Shown: piece by piece, positions 8,279 to 16,836 of the stretch
Numbering within the stretch: position 1 is the first letter of the stretch
Layout: every line of letters begins with the position of its first letter
Assembly: GCF_000445125.1 (NCBI RefSeq)
Contig: NZ_ATHL01000155.1
Span: forward strand, 1 to 64,000
Direction of reading: 5' to 3'
DNA length: 64,000 nucleotides
Source: Novosphingobium lindaniclasticum LE124
Lineage (GTDB): Bacteria > Pseudomonadota > Alphaproteobacteria > Sphingomonadales > Sphingomonadaceae
Translations under genes and position numbers: made by a program
The notes under the pieces: model-generated
What the model saw: only the letters and a program-made list of their open reading frames with translations
Told to the model about the DNA's origin: nothing
Databases searched by the model: none

Positions 8279-9190
8279 ATGGAATTTACAGAGATGACGG
8301 CCAAGATGGCCGGCGGCAACGGCTTCATCGCCGCGCTCGATCAGAGCGGCGGTTCGACCCCGAAGGCGCTCAAGGGCTACGGCATCGAGGAAGGCGCCTG
8401 GTCGACCGAGGAAGAGATGTTCGGTCTCATCCACCAGATGCGCGCCCGCATCATCGCTTCGCCGGCCTTCACCGGTGACAAGGTGATCGGCGCGATCCTG
8501 TTCGAGCGAACCATGGATGGCGAAGTCGCCGGCGTGCCCACTCCGCAGGCGCTGATCGCCAAGGGCGTGGTTCCCTTCATCAAGATCGACAAGGGCCTCG
8601 AAGACGAAGCCGATGGCGTGCAGCTGATGAAGCCGATGCCGACGCTCGACGCCCTGCTGGAACGGTCGAAGGCGCTTGGGGTCTACGGCACCAAGGAGCG
8701 CTCGGTCATCCACTCGGCCAATGCCGAGGGCATCGCCGCCGTCGTCAAGCAGCAGTTCGAGATCGGCCGGCAGGTTCTCTCGCACGGCATGATGCCGATC
8801 ATCGAGCCCGAAGTGAACATCAAGAGCGAGACGCGGGCCGCCTGCGACGAGCTTCTCCTCGCGGAGATCCTCAAGAACCTCGACGCGCTGCCGGAAGGTA
8901 CGCGGGTCATGCTCAAGCTCTCGCTGCCGATCGTGCCGGGAACTTTCGATCCGCTCGTCTCGCACCCCAAGGTGCTGCGCGTCGTCGCGCTTTCGGGCGG
9001 CTACGAGCGTCCCGAGGCCTGCGTCGAACTGGCGAAGAACAAGGGCATCATCGCCAGCTTCAGCCGCGCGCTGCTCCAGGACCTGCGCGCGCAGATGAGC
9101 GATGCCGAGTTCGATGCCGCGCTCGGCGACGCGATCGACGAGATCTACAAGGGCTCGACCGAAAAGGCAGGCGCTGCTGCGGCTGCCTGA
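8279..9190 (+). CDS. fda: Class I fructose-bisphosphate aldolase
   Basis: The 303-residue protein belongs to the short bacterial class I (Schiff-base) aldolase family, shown by the N-terminal GFIAALDQSGGSTPKALKGY and by VMLKLSLPIVPG, where Lys213 should form the Schiff base. It cleaves or forms fructose-1,6-bisphosphate. There is no class II metal motif. ATG at 8279 follows a strong AGGAGG site; in-frame codons upstream to 8201 lack one. It closes the sugar-phosphate block and ends at the terminator at 9219-9250. Confidence 0.95.
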   Translation: MEFTEMTAKMAGGNGFIAALDQSGGSTPKALKGYGIEEGAWSTEEEMFGLIHQMRARIIASPAFTGDKVIGAILFERTMDGEVAGVPTPQALIAKGVVPFIKIDKGLEDEADGVQLMKPMPTLDALLERSKALGVYGTKERSVIHSANAEGIAAVVKQQFEIGRQVLSHGMMPIIEPEVNIKSETRAACDELLLAEILKNLDALPEGTRVMLKLSLPIVPGTFDPLVSHPKVLRVVALSGGYERPEACVELAKNKGIIASFSRALLQDLRAQMSDAEFDAALGDAIDEIYKGSTEKAGAAAAA

Positions 9191-9218
9191 TCCGCAGTTT
9201 GCAGCTTTTCGCTTCAAG

Positions 9219-9255
9219 GAGAGGGCGGTGCCGCGAGGCGCCGCCCTCTCTCGTT
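9219..9255 (+). terminator. Intrinsic terminator after fba
   Basis: A 14-bp stem with two G-T pairs (9219-9232 with 9237-9250) closes on a GCGA tetraloop and is followed by TCGTTTC. The T-run is short but the stem is very strong. It also lies just beyond the 3' end of the convergent lipoprotein gene at 9258 and may serve both. Confidence 0.75.
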
Positions 9256-9257
9256 TC

Positions 9258-9824
9258 TCAGAGGCCGCCCATGAAGCGGAAGCCGAACTGATAGGCCAGG
9301 GGCGCAGGCTTCTTGCCGCCGACGGGGTGGGGCAAAGCGTCGAGCAGATCGAGCTGACCGTCTGCGACTTGCACGGGCTGGCCCAGCGTCATGTCGATCT
9401 CGCGGGGGCCGGAGCCCAGGCCCACGCGGACCCGCACGCGCAAGCGTCCGGCCCAGACGCATTGGGTTCCTTCGGCGCAGCGGCTGTCTTCCAGCAGGGC
9501 CAGAGGCGTTATCTCCGGCCCATCGACGGAGATGGTCTCGCCGATGCGGGTATAGGCCAGAGGCGGGCCGTCGTAGGGGGCGGGTGGAGGTGATGGCGCT
9601 GGCGATTGCGGCGTGTAGAAATCCGTCGGTGGTGGGCCTTCAGGCTGCGGTTGCGGCGACAGAGTGCGGGGATCGGGGCCGCGCACGTCAGGTTCTGGCG
9701 GGAGCGGCGCCTCCACCGGCCGGGAAGGTGCTCCACCCGGGGCTTCGGGAATGATCCGGCAGGCGGAAAGCGCGACGAGGGCGGTTACGAGCGAAAGGGC
9801 GGTCGATAAGGCGCGTCGTCTCAT
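9258..9824 (-). CDS. Proline-rich predicted lipoprotein
   Basis: The 188-residue protein has a basic start, a hydrophobic stretch and the lipobox ALSAC with Cys near residue 22, so it should be lipidated. Residues about 27-90 are a Pro-rich linker (PSRPVEAPLPPEP and many more Pro). The C-terminal part (about 95-188) is a small beta-rich domain with a Cys pair in SRCAEGTQCVWAGRLRVRV. The function is unknown. ATG at 9824 is preferred to a GTG at 9833. It converges with fba. Confidence 0.7.
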   Translation of the reverse strand: MRRRALSTALSLVTALVALSACRIIPEAPGGAPSRPVEAPLPPEPDVRGPDPRTLSPQPQPEGPPPTDFYTPQSPAPSPPPAPYDGPPLAYTRIGETISVDGPEITPLALLEDSRCAEGTQCVWAGRLRVRVRVGLGSGPREIDMTLGQPVQVADGQLDLLDALPHPVGGKKPAPLAYQFGFRFMGGL

Positions 9825-9930
9825 GATCCTCACTCTGCTTTTGGTCTGCTGGCGAAAGGAGCGCAGCGCGCCTGAACCTCGTCCTAACTATCGCCTCCGC
9901 ACCGAGGAGAAAGCCTTTTCCTCGTTTGCG

Positions 9931-9977
9931 GCATTTCCGGGCCGCCAGGTGATTTCACCAAGGCGGAAAATGCTCTA
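9931..9977. repeat. Palindromic intergenic repeat, family 2
   Basis: The element starts GCATTTCCGG and ends CGGAAAATGCTCTA, with an inner AGGTGATTTCACC palindrome. The same pattern recurs at 23855-23901 and 42867-42914. Here it lies between a lipoprotein gene and thiE. Confidence 0.75.
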
Positions 9978-9988
9978 GGGCGTCGGCC

Positions 9989-10627
9989 ATGGACGATATC
10001 GAACGCGAACCGACGCAGCTTTACCTGATCTCGCCGCTGGACGTGGCCGGCGCCTTTCCCGAACGCCTGGCGCGCGCGCTCGATGCGGCGCCGGTCGCGG
10101 CGTTCCAGTTCCGGGTCAAGGACCTCGACCAGCATGAGGCCGCACGCCTGGCCGAGCCCTTGCAAAAGATCTGCGGAGACCGAGGCACGGCCTTTATCGT
10201 CAACGATTCGATCAGCCTTGCGAAGCGTCTCGGCGCCGACGGCGTGCACATCGGCCAGGAAGACGGCACGGTAGAGGAAGCCCGCAAGGCACTGGGCCGC
10301 GAGGCGCAGATCGGCGTGACCTGTCACGACAGCCGCCACCTGGCGATGGACGCGGGCGAGGCCGGCGCAGACTACGTCGCCTTCGGCGCCTTCTTCCCGA
10401 CGACCACCAAACAGGTGAAGCACACGGCGGGGCTGGACCTGCTCGAATGGTGGCAGGCGATCTTCGAAATCCCCTGCGTCGCCATCGGCGGGATCACGCC
10501 GGAGAATTGCGGTTCGCTTGTCGCGGCAGGCGCGGACTTCCTTGCGGTGTCGGGCGCCGTCTGGAACGGCGACGAGGTGGCGGCGATCAAGGCCTTCCAC
10601 GAGGCGATGGCTGCTGTGCAGGGTTGA
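9989..10627 (+). CDS. thiE: Thiamine phosphate synthase
   Basis: The 212-residue TIM-barrel protein shows the ThiE signatures: AAFQFRVKDL (family QLRxK region), FIVNDSISLAKRLGADGVHIGQED, YVAFGAFFPTTTK and the phosphate-binding CVAIGGITPEN. It couples HMP-pyrophosphate and thiazole phosphate into thiamine monophosphate. The family RxK region reads FRVK here. No TPP riboswitch is visible in the 155 bases upstream. The gene stands alone, without other thi genes nearby. Confidence 0.92.
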   Translation: MDDIEREPTQLYLISPLDVAGAFPERLARALDAAPVAAFQFRVKDLDQHEAARLAEPLQKICGDRGTAFIVNDSISLAKRLGADGVHIGQEDGTVEEARKALGREAQIGVTCHDSRHLAMDAGEAGADYVAFGAFFPTTTKQVKHTAGLDLLEWWQAIFEIPCVAIGGITPENCGSLVAAGADFLAVSGAVWNGDEVAAIKAFHEAMAAVQG

Positions 10628-10650
10628 TGGCTACGGCGGACTGCTGCGGG

Positions 10651-10725
10651 AAATCCACAAGCTTTCCCGCCGTGATCCACCAACCTTCCACAAGCGCTCC
10701 ACGCGATCTGAACAGCTTATCCACA
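10651..10725 (+). promoter_or_regulatory. DnaA-box and near-boxes between thiE and the NAT gene
   Basis: A perfect DnaA box TTATCCACA lies at 10717-10725. In the preceding 70 bases, on the same strand, are looser matches: AAATCCACA (10651-10659), TGATCCACC (near 10674) and CCTTCCACA (10684-10692). DnaA could bind here as a regulator or titration site. The region is only about 135 bases long, has no AT-rich unwinding segment and no origin-associated genes, so it is not proposed as an origin. Confidence 0.5.
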
Positions 10726-10763
10726 GGGTTGTCCAGGTGCACCGATCGGTGCAGACACGGTTG

Positions 10764-11606
10764 ATGGACCTCGATCGCTACTTCGCCCGTATCGGCCTTT
10801 CGGCGGCGCCTGCGCTTTCGCCTGACGGACTGGCCACTCTCCAAGGCGCGCATCGGCGTGCGATCGGTTTCGAAAACCTCGCGATCCCGCTGGGCGAGGG
10901 AATCTGCATCGACAGCAAAAGCGTATTCGAGAAGCTCGTGTTGCGCGGGCGCGGGGGCTATTGCTTCGAGCAGAACCGCCTGTTTTCCGATGTCCTATCC
11001 ACCTTGGGACTGGTCAACCGGCCGTTGCTGGCGCGCGTGCTGCTGGGGCTGGCGGAGGGCGTCGTGCCGCCCCGCACCCATACCCTGCTCTTGGTCAATC
11101 TCGGAGGGGCGGCCTGGATTGCCGATGCCGGGTTCGGCGGCTCCTACGTCCCGCCGCTCCCGCTGGAAGACGGCGCCCAGGTCCAGACCGGCGACGGGGC
11201 CTGGCACCGTCTGCTGCGCAGTGGGGAGCGGGGGTCGCTCGGCGGCGAATGGCGGTTGGAGCGGGCGGGGCCGGCAAGCGCCACCGACGGCCGCGCGGCG
11301 CCGCATGGAGACTGGCAGGCGCAGTACGTGTTCGATCTTGGCGAAGTGGTGCCGGACGATCTGGAGATGAGCAACCATTGGACTGCGACGCGGGCCGGAA
11401 CGCGGTTCACGAGCTTTTGCGTGGCCAGCGTGGTGCTGGAAGACGGCTTCGCTTCGCTCAGCGATCGTCAGTTCACGCGCAGCTGCACCGGCGTCAGCGA
11501 GTTTCGGCAGATCGAGTCCGCCGCCGAATATGCCAGTCTGCTCAGTGAGACGTTCGGCATCGCGCTGAGCGAGGATGAGGCTGCAAGGCTGCCGATTTTC
11601 CGCTGA
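10764..11606 (+). CDS. nat: Arylamine N-acetyltransferase
   Basis: The 280-residue protein has the NAT catalytic triad in proper order: Cys67 in RGRGGYCFEQN, His106 in PPRTHTLLLV and Asp121 in WIADAGFGG. These enzymes transfer acetyl from acetyl-CoA to arylamines and hydrazines. The physiological substrate in such bacteria is usually unknown. The C-terminal domain has SNHWTATRAGTRF, typical for the family. The ATG at 10764 is used; the in-frame extension upstream runs through thiE and the DnaA-box spacer and is not coding. Confidence 0.9.
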   Translation: MDLDRYFARIGLSAAPALSPDGLATLQGAHRRAIGFENLAIPLGEGICIDSKSVFEKLVLRGRGGYCFEQNRLFSDVLSTLGLVNRPLLARVLLGLAEGVVPPRTHTLLLVNLGGAAWIADAGFGGSYVPPLPLEDGAQVQTGDGAWHRLLRSGERGSLGGEWRLERAGPASATDGRAAPHGDWQAQYVFDLGEVVPDDLEMSNHWTATRAGTRFTSFCVASVVLEDGFASLSDRQFTRSCTGVSEFRQIESAAEYASLLSETFGIALSEDEAARLPIFR

Positions 11607-11742
11607 TCGTCTGCGTATTGCGACCTCGCCCTTACGAGCGAAATCTACGCACGAATGGAGAGGGGGGTATGGAAGGTGTGGGCCGGAAGTGACAGAGCGG
11701 CAAGCCTAAGCGACCAGCCTCAACAACCGACCTGAGCTGCCC

Positions 11743-12270
11743 TTACTTCTCCCGAAGCCTCGGCATCAGTTCCACGAAGTTGCAGGGCCGGTTGCGGCTG
11801 TCGAGCTGCTCGGCGAGGATACCGTCCCAGCCGTCCTTCACCGCGCCGTTCGAGCCGGGCAGGGCGAAGATGTAGGTACCGCGCGCAACGGCGGCACAAG
11901 CGCGGGACTGGACCGTCGACGTGCCGATGGTCCTGTAGGAAAGCCAGCGGAACAGTTCGCCGAAGCCTGGAATGTCGCGCTCCTTCACCCGGTCGATCGC
12001 CTCCGGCGTGACGTCGCGCCCCGTCAGGCCCGTGCCGCCGGTGGAGACGATCGCATCAACATGGGGATCGTCGATCCAGGCGTTCAGCCGCGCCGCGATC
12101 ACCTCGGCATCGTCGCGCTCGATCGCGCGGTCGGCCAGCTTGTGACCGGCATCGAGTACGCGTTGGACGAGAATGTCGCCCGAGGTATCGTTCTCCGGTC
12201 CCCGGGTGTCGGAAACGGTCAGGACGGCAATCTGGATCGGCTTGAAGACACGCTCAAGATCAATGGCCAC
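11743..12270 (-). CDS. moaB: Molybdenum cofactor biosynthesis protein MoaB
   Basis: The 175-residue protein belongs to the MoaB/Mog family, with IAVLTVSDTRGPENDTSG near the N-terminus, DAIVSTGGTGLTGRDVTPEAI in the middle and ALPGSNGAVKDGWD later. These residues bind molybdopterin; Mog-type members adenylylate it. The length and motifs fit MoaB better than full MogA/MoeA. Its start overlaps the end of the lytic transglycosylase gene by 11 bases, so it is the second gene of that operon. A MOSC protein lies at 5266-5739, but the other Moco genes are not in the window. Confidence 0.9.
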   Translation of the reverse strand: MAIDLERVFKPIQIAVLTVSDTRGPENDTSGDILVQRVLDAGHKLADRAIERDDAEVIAARLNAWIDDPHVDAIVSTGGTGLTGRDVTPEAIDRVKERDIPGFGELFRWLSYRTIGTSTVQSRACAAVARGTYIFALPGSNGAVKDGWDGILAEQLDSRNRPCNFVELMPRLREK

Positions 12271-14077
12271 GCAATATCGCTCCGTTCGCGGACATGCGAA
12301 CGGCCTGCGAACCGGAAAGTCCCGGGAACGTCGGCCACATGTCCTGCACGAGCGCCATGCGGCTTTCGGACTGACCGCCGGCCTGCCGCTCGTACATCCA
12401 GTAGTTGCGCAGCACTATGTTCACGTAGCCGCGCGTTTCCCAGTAGGGCAGCGATTCGATCCACAGCAGCGGATCGCCCTGGCAGTTCACTTCGGTATTC
12501 CAGCGCCGCACCGGCAGCGGCCCGGCGTTGTAGGCGGCCATGACCTTGGGCAGCAGGCCCTGGGTGCCGGGATCGCTCCGCAGCGTTTCGAGATGGCGCT
12601 GGCCGAAGGCGAGGTTCACTTCCGGCTTGTTGAGATCGGAGGCATTGCCGTTGTAGCCGAGCGAGCCGGCATGGTCGCGGGCCGCGGCGGGCATGATCTG
12701 CATCAGGCCGCGCGCCCCGGCCGGGCTGACGACGCTTGTCTGGAAGATCGATTCCTGGAGGGCATGGGCGTAGACCAGCGCCGGATCGACTCTCCAGCCG
12801 CCGACCGGCGTCCACTTCGGTGTCGGGAAGCGGCTTGCGGGCTCGGGCTTGCCACCGAAGGGCGCGTTGTAGGCCATCCACAGCTGGGTCGAAGGCAGGC
12901 CGAGATCGCGGGCGAGGCGCGTGATCGAGGCGTACTGGTCGGGCGTGCCGATCCGGGCCTGGTGGCGCAGCACTTCGTCGGCAAGGCTGTCCTTGCCGAT
13001 TTCGGCCAGTTCCACGGCGGTGCGAACATTGGTGTTGCCGCGCAGCACCTGCCAGTCGTTCTGGGTGAAGTCGGCGGCGGCATGCTGCTCGGGCAGCTTC
13101 ATGCCGAGCTGCTCGGCGGCGAGCATGCCGTAGAGCGTCTCGTCCCGCGCGGCGGCGAGGCGTAGCGCCGCCGAGGCGTGTTCGGGCTTGCGGCAGCGGA
13201 TCAGGGCGCGACTGCGCCAGTAATGCGCGGCGCTGGTCAGTTCGGCGTTCTCGGAAGATTTGGCGGTCCTGTCGAAAGCATCCGCCGCGCCGTCGCAGTC
13301 GCCCAGGCGCCAGGCCGCGAGACCGGCCGTCCACCAGGCCTCGCCCACCCAGGGGCCGGTCCCCATCGCGGCAAGTTGCGCCATCTGATAGGCCTGCGCG
13401 TCCTGGTTCTCGATATAGAAGCTCCAGGCCACCTTCTGGCGCCATTCGGCCCGCGACGAGGGGCTGAGCCCGGCGTCGATGCCGTCAAGCAGCACCCGCG
13501 CACCCGTGGGATCGTCGGCCTTGATCCGGTCGTTGATGCCGCTGGCGATCATCGCCGGCATGGAGCCGTCGTCGATCGAGGAAGGCCGGACGCGCTTCAC
13601 CATCGTCGGCAGGCGGGCGAACTGCTGCTCGGCGGGAAGCGAAGGAACGCTGACCGCGCCGCGCTTCAACGCAAGGCGGCTGATCTGGTCGGCGCCCGGC
13701 AGCTCGGTGCCCTGCGCCAGCCACGACTGCAGCGCGGGAAGCTCGATCTTGGGCGAGCCCGCCGCAAGGTAATAAGCCGCGCGCAGCTGCTGGTGGAGCG
13801 GCCCGTCCGCCCGGTCCGAGAGCATGCGCTGCACGGTGGACCAGTCCTTGGAATCGACCGCGTCGAACGCCTGCTTGTAATAGGTGCGGTCGTCCTGGCT
13901 CAGCAGCGAGGGAACCGCCGTATTGTCCGCGCGCGAGCGGAAGTATTCCACGGCGGCGCTGTTGGCGAAAGCCGGGCTTACGCCTGCGGCGGATAGGACG
14001 GCGAGAACGGCAAGGGCGGCGCTGACGCGACCTGCTTCCTTGCGGTTTCTCTCCCTGCCGGATCGTTTCAAATTCAT
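12260..14077 (-). CDS. slt: Soluble lytic murein transglycosylase
   Basis: The 605-residue exported protein has a signal peptide (basic start, then VSAALAVLAVLSAAGVSPAFA, cleaved before NS). A long helical superhelix follows, resembling the Slt70 doughnut domain. The C-terminal SLT domain carries the catalytic Glu near residue 442 in LQESIFQTSVVSPAGARGLM and then QIMPAA. It cleaves peptidoglycan glycan chains in the periplasm to 1,6-anhydro-muropeptides. ATG at 14077 gives a clean signal peptide; ATG at 14086 is also possible. moaB overlaps its 3' end. Confidence 0.92.
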   Translation of the reverse strand: MNLKRSGRERNRKEAGRVSAALAVLAVLSAAGVSPAFANSAAVEYFRSRADNTAVPSLLSQDDRTYYKQAFDAVDSKDWSTVQRMLSDRADGPLHQQLRAAYYLAAGSPKIELPALQSWLAQGTELPGADQISRLALKRGAVSVPSLPAEQQFARLPTMVKRVRPSSIDDGSMPAMIASGINDRIKADDPTGARVLLDGIDAGLSPSSRAEWRQKVAWSFYIENQDAQAYQMAQLAAMGTGPWVGEAWWTAGLAAWRLGDCDGAADAFDRTAKSSENAELTSAAHYWRSRALIRCRKPEHASAALRLAAARDETLYGMLAAEQLGMKLPEQHAAADFTQNDWQVLRGNTNVRTAVELAEIGKDSLADEVLRHQARIGTPDQYASITRLARDLGLPSTQLWMAYNAPFGGKPEPASRFPTPKWTPVGGWRVDPALVYAHALQESIFQTSVVSPAGARGLMQIMPAAARDHAGSLGYNGNASDLNKPEVNLAFGQRHLETLRSDPGTQGLLPKVMAAYNAGPLPVRRWNTEVNCQGDPLLWIESLPYWETRGYVNIVLRNYWMYERQAGGQSESRMALVQDMWPTFPGLSGSQAVRMSANGAILRGH

Positions 14078-14144
14078 TCCCCGCATGGTGCGACCGCTTG
14101 CCGTCGAAGATCGCCCGTTCAGGACGTCCAAGCCTTCGGCACGG

Positions 14145-14918
14145 TTAATTTCTTGTGTCCGTTTCAGACTTTGTCCACTCCAGCCAGGCGTTCCAGAAGC
14201 TCGCCTTCGCGCGCGGTTGTTGCATCAGCGCGGCGAGACCCCACCCGGCCAGAAGCGGTATAACATGTCCTTCATGCTGAAATTGTCTTAAAACGGCAGC
14301 GCGTTGCGGCAATTCGTGGCCGATGAGCGACAGGACGTTTCCGCCGAGCACCACGAGCCGCTCCGGCGAGACAAGGTTAACGTGACGCACGAGCGCATCG
14401 CCCAGGCCCCGACTCTCCGCACCGCGCCAATCGGGCAGGGGGTCATGACGGGGCAGGGCACTGGCGATATAGACATCCTCGCGCCGGGTACCGAAGGCGC
14501 CGAGCATGGCATCGAGCAGCTTGCCCTGCGGGCCGGTCAGCAGGTCATCCCGATCCTGCGGCTCGGGAGTTTCGACCACGATCATCAGCGCGGCTCCGGC
14601 TTCGCCGCGCGGGGCGATGCGGCCGGCCGGGCCGCTGTCGTCGAGCAGCGATTCGCGCAGCCACCAGTCGCGGAAGGCGGGAAGGTCGGCGGGCAGCAGG
14701 GCTGGGTCGATGCGCGTGGGCATCGGGGGGGGCGCCTCTACCTCCACCGGCGGCCGGCGGCGCGGCGGCAGGCGCTCGCCGTTCTCGTCCTGCTCGTCGG
14801 CGGGCACGATCCATTGGCGGGGCGCGTCGAGGAAGTCGAAATCGACTCCCGCCTCGCGCCACCAGTTCAGCGCACCTGTGATATCGTCCAGAATTTGCCG
14901 ATTTGGAACCTGATCCAT
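14145..14918 (-). CDS. Uracil-DNA glycosylase-like protein, probably inactive
   Basis: The 257-residue protein has the fold outline of the family 4 UDG superfamily: TGPQGKLLDAMLGAFGTRRED, YIASALPRHDPLPDW, and the strand LVVLGGNVLSLIGHELP. The N-terminal third is a Pro/Arg-rich linker region. The catalytic GEAPG-type motif is replaced by VVETPEPQDRDD, the late HPS-type motif is missing (the matching region reads LAALMQQPRAK), and there are no Cys for a 4Fe-4S cluster. It is thus likely not a working glycosylase. ATG at 14918 is used; TTG at 14954 is an alternative. The gene is divergent from the ETF-QO gene. Confidence 0.65.
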   Translation of the reverse strand: MDQVPNRQILDDITGALNWWREAGVDFDFLDAPRQWIVPADEQDENGERLPPRRRPPVEVEAPPPMPTRIDPALLPADLPAFRDWWLRESLLDDSGPAGRIAPRGEAGAALMIVVETPEPQDRDDLLTGPQGKLLDAMLGAFGTRREDVYIASALPRHDPLPDWRGAESRGLGDALVRHVNLVSPERLVVLGGNVLSLIGHELPQRAAVLRQFQHEGHVIPLLAGWGLAALMQQPRAKASFWNAWLEWTKSETDTRN

Positions 14919-15010
14919 CGGCGGGGTCTTGACCTCTTGCCTTCCACCAATCAAGGCAATTCGAAGAAATTAATCGAGCGACTAAATTAGGGGCCGGCTC
15001 AGTGGACACC

Positions 15011-16660
15011 ATGATTGAACGCGAAGAGATGCCGTACGACGTTGTCGTCGTGGGCGGCGGGCCTGCGGGACTGGCCACGGCGATCCGGCTGAAACAGGTC
15101 GATCCGGAGCTTTCCGTCTGCGTGCTGGAAAAGGGCTCGGAGATCGGCGCACACATTCTTTCGGGCGCGACGATCGATCCCAAGGCGCTCGACGAACTGC
15201 TGCCGAGCTGGCGCGAGGACGGCTGCCCGTTGGCCGAGACGCCGGTGACGGACAACTGGCACTGGCACCTCACCAGGAAGAAGAAGTTCGCGCTGCCGCA
15301 TCTGGTGATGCCGCCGTTCATGTCGAACGACGGCAACTACACCGGTTCGCTGGGCAACCTGTGCCGCTGGCTGGCCGAACAGGCCGAGGCGCTGGAGATC
15401 GAGATCTTTCCGGGCTTCCCGGCCGCCGAGATCCTCTACGACGAGGCAGGCGCGGTCATCGGCGTGCAGACCGGCGACATGGGCATCGATCGCGAGGGCA
15501 ATCCCAAGGGCGACTTCCAGCCGGGCATGAACCTGCTCGGCAAGTATACCGTGTTCTGCGAAGGGGCGCGCGGCCACCTGACCAAGCGGCTCAAGGCCAG
15601 GTATGATCTGGAGGCCGAGTGCCAGCCGCAGATCTATGGCCTCGGCATCAAGGAACTCTGGGACGTTCCGGCCGACAAGCACGTCCCCGGCCGGGTGATC
15701 CACACTCAGGGCTGGCCGATGAGCGAAACCGACAGCTGGGGGGGCGGCTTCCTCTACCACCAGGCCAACAACCAGGTGGCGCTCGGCTTCGTGACCGCGC
15801 TCGATTACAAGAACCCTTACGTCTATCCCTTCGAGGAATTCCAGCGTTGGAAGCAGCACCCGGAGATCCGCGCGATCCTGGAAGGCGGCAAGCGCGTCGC
15901 CTATGGTGCGCGCGTGATCAACGAGGGCGGCTGGCAGTCGGTGCCGATGCTCGCCTTCCCCGGCGGCGTTCTGGCGGGCTGCTCGGCCGGTTTTGTCAAC
16001 GTGCCGCGCATCAAGGGCACGCATACCGCGATGAAGAGCGGCATGCTGGCGGCCGAGGCCATCGCTTCGGCAATCAAGGCCGGACGCGAGCAGGATACGC
16101 TGGGCGAATACGATACCGCCGTGCGGGAAAGCTGGATGGCCAAGGAACTGAAGCTGGTCCAGAACGCCGAGCCGATGGTCGCCAAGTGGGGCGGCGAGAT
16201 CGGCACGGTTCTGGCGGGCGCCGACATGTGGCTGCGCACGCTGTTCGGCTTCGGCCTTGCCAAGCCGATGAAGCATCACACCGATGCCTCGACGCTCCAG
16301 CGGGCCGACCTCTACCAGCCGATCGCCTATCCCAAGCCCGACGGCGTGATCAGCTTCGACCGCCTGACCAGCGTGTCCTACTCCTTCACCAACCACGAGG
16401 AAGACCAGCCGGTCCATCTGAAGCTCAAGGATGCCGCCGTTCCGACCGCGATCAACCTGCCGCTCTATGCCGGGCCGGAAGCGCGTTATTGCCCGGCGGG
16501 TGTCTACGAATTCGTCGATCCCGACGGTTCGGGCATGAAGCTTCAGATCAACGCGCAGAACTGCGTCCACTGCAAGACCTGCGACATCAAGGATCCGACG
16601 CAGAATATCGAATGGGTCACGCCGGAAGGCGGCGGCGGACCGAACTATCCGAACATGTGA
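15011..16660 (+). CDS. Electron-transfer flavoprotein:ubiquinone oxidoreductase
   Basis: The 549-residue protein has the FAD motif VVVGGGPAGLATAIRL at the start, the GSEIGAHILSGA block, and the C-terminal 4Fe-4S segment NCVHCKTCDIKDPTQNIEW. It passes electrons from ETF (reduced by acyl-CoA dehydrogenases) to ubiquinone at the inner membrane. GTG at 15002 has a better-spaced GGGG site and could be the true start; it would add three residues. The ETF subunits themselves are not in the window. It fits the acyl-CoA catabolism encoded at 51088-61000. Confidence 0.95.
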   Translation: MIEREEMPYDVVVVGGGPAGLATAIRLKQVDPELSVCVLEKGSEIGAHILSGATIDPKALDELLPSWREDGCPLAETPVTDNWHWHLTRKKKFALPHLVMPPFMSNDGNYTGSLGNLCRWLAEQAEALEIEIFPGFPAAEILYDEAGAVIGVQTGDMGIDREGNPKGDFQPGMNLLGKYTVFCEGARGHLTKRLKARYDLEAECQPQIYGLGIKELWDVPADKHVPGRVIHTQGWPMSETDSWGGGFLYHQANNQVALGFVTALDYKNPYVYPFEEFQRWKQHPEIRAILEGGKRVAYGARVINEGGWQSVPMLAFPGGVLAGCSAGFVNVPRIKGTHTAMKSGMLAAEAIASAIKAGREQDTLGEYDTAVRESWMAKELKLVQNAEPMVAKWGGEIGTVLAGADMWLRTLFGFGLAKPMKHHTDASTLQRADLYQPIAYPKPDGVISFDRLTSVSYSFTNHEEDQPVHLKLKDAAVPTAINLPLYAGPEARYCPAGVYEFVDPDGSGMKLQINAQNCVHCKTCDIKDPTQNIEWVTPEGGGGPNYPNM

Positions 16661-16677
16661 ACGGCTGAAGCTGGCGC

Positions 16678-16779
16678 CGTCCCGGACTCGATCCGGGACC
16701 GCTGGCCGAGCCGCGCCTTGCTCGCCATGTCGTGCCTGAAGGATTGCCAGTGGTTCCGGATCGATTCCGGGACGACGTC
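16678..16779. repeat. Palindromic intergenic repeat, family 1, full bipartite copy
   Basis: The left arm CGTCCCGGACTCGATCCGGG then ACCGCTGGCC and the right arm GCCAGTGGTTCCGGATCGAT then TCCGGGACGACG are inverted copies about 40 bp apart. The core palindromes differ from the 6947 copy by compensating changes (CTCGAT versus CCTGAT), which suggests the folded form matters. Confidence 0.85.
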
Positions 16780-16836
16780 ATGGCCTTACCCAAGGTTGCT
16801 GGCGCTATCGCCTTGCCTCTCCGCTCGCGCCGCGCC

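Noticed and set aside
9834..9988. TPP riboswitch upstream of thiE
   Set aside because: The conserved TPP-box sequences (CTGAGA and ACCTGAT types) are not present; the region holds a family 2 repeat instead.
10651..10737. Replication origin at the DnaA boxes
   Set aside because: There is no AT-rich unwinding element, the spacer is under 140 bases, and origin-linked genes of alphaproteobacteria are absent.
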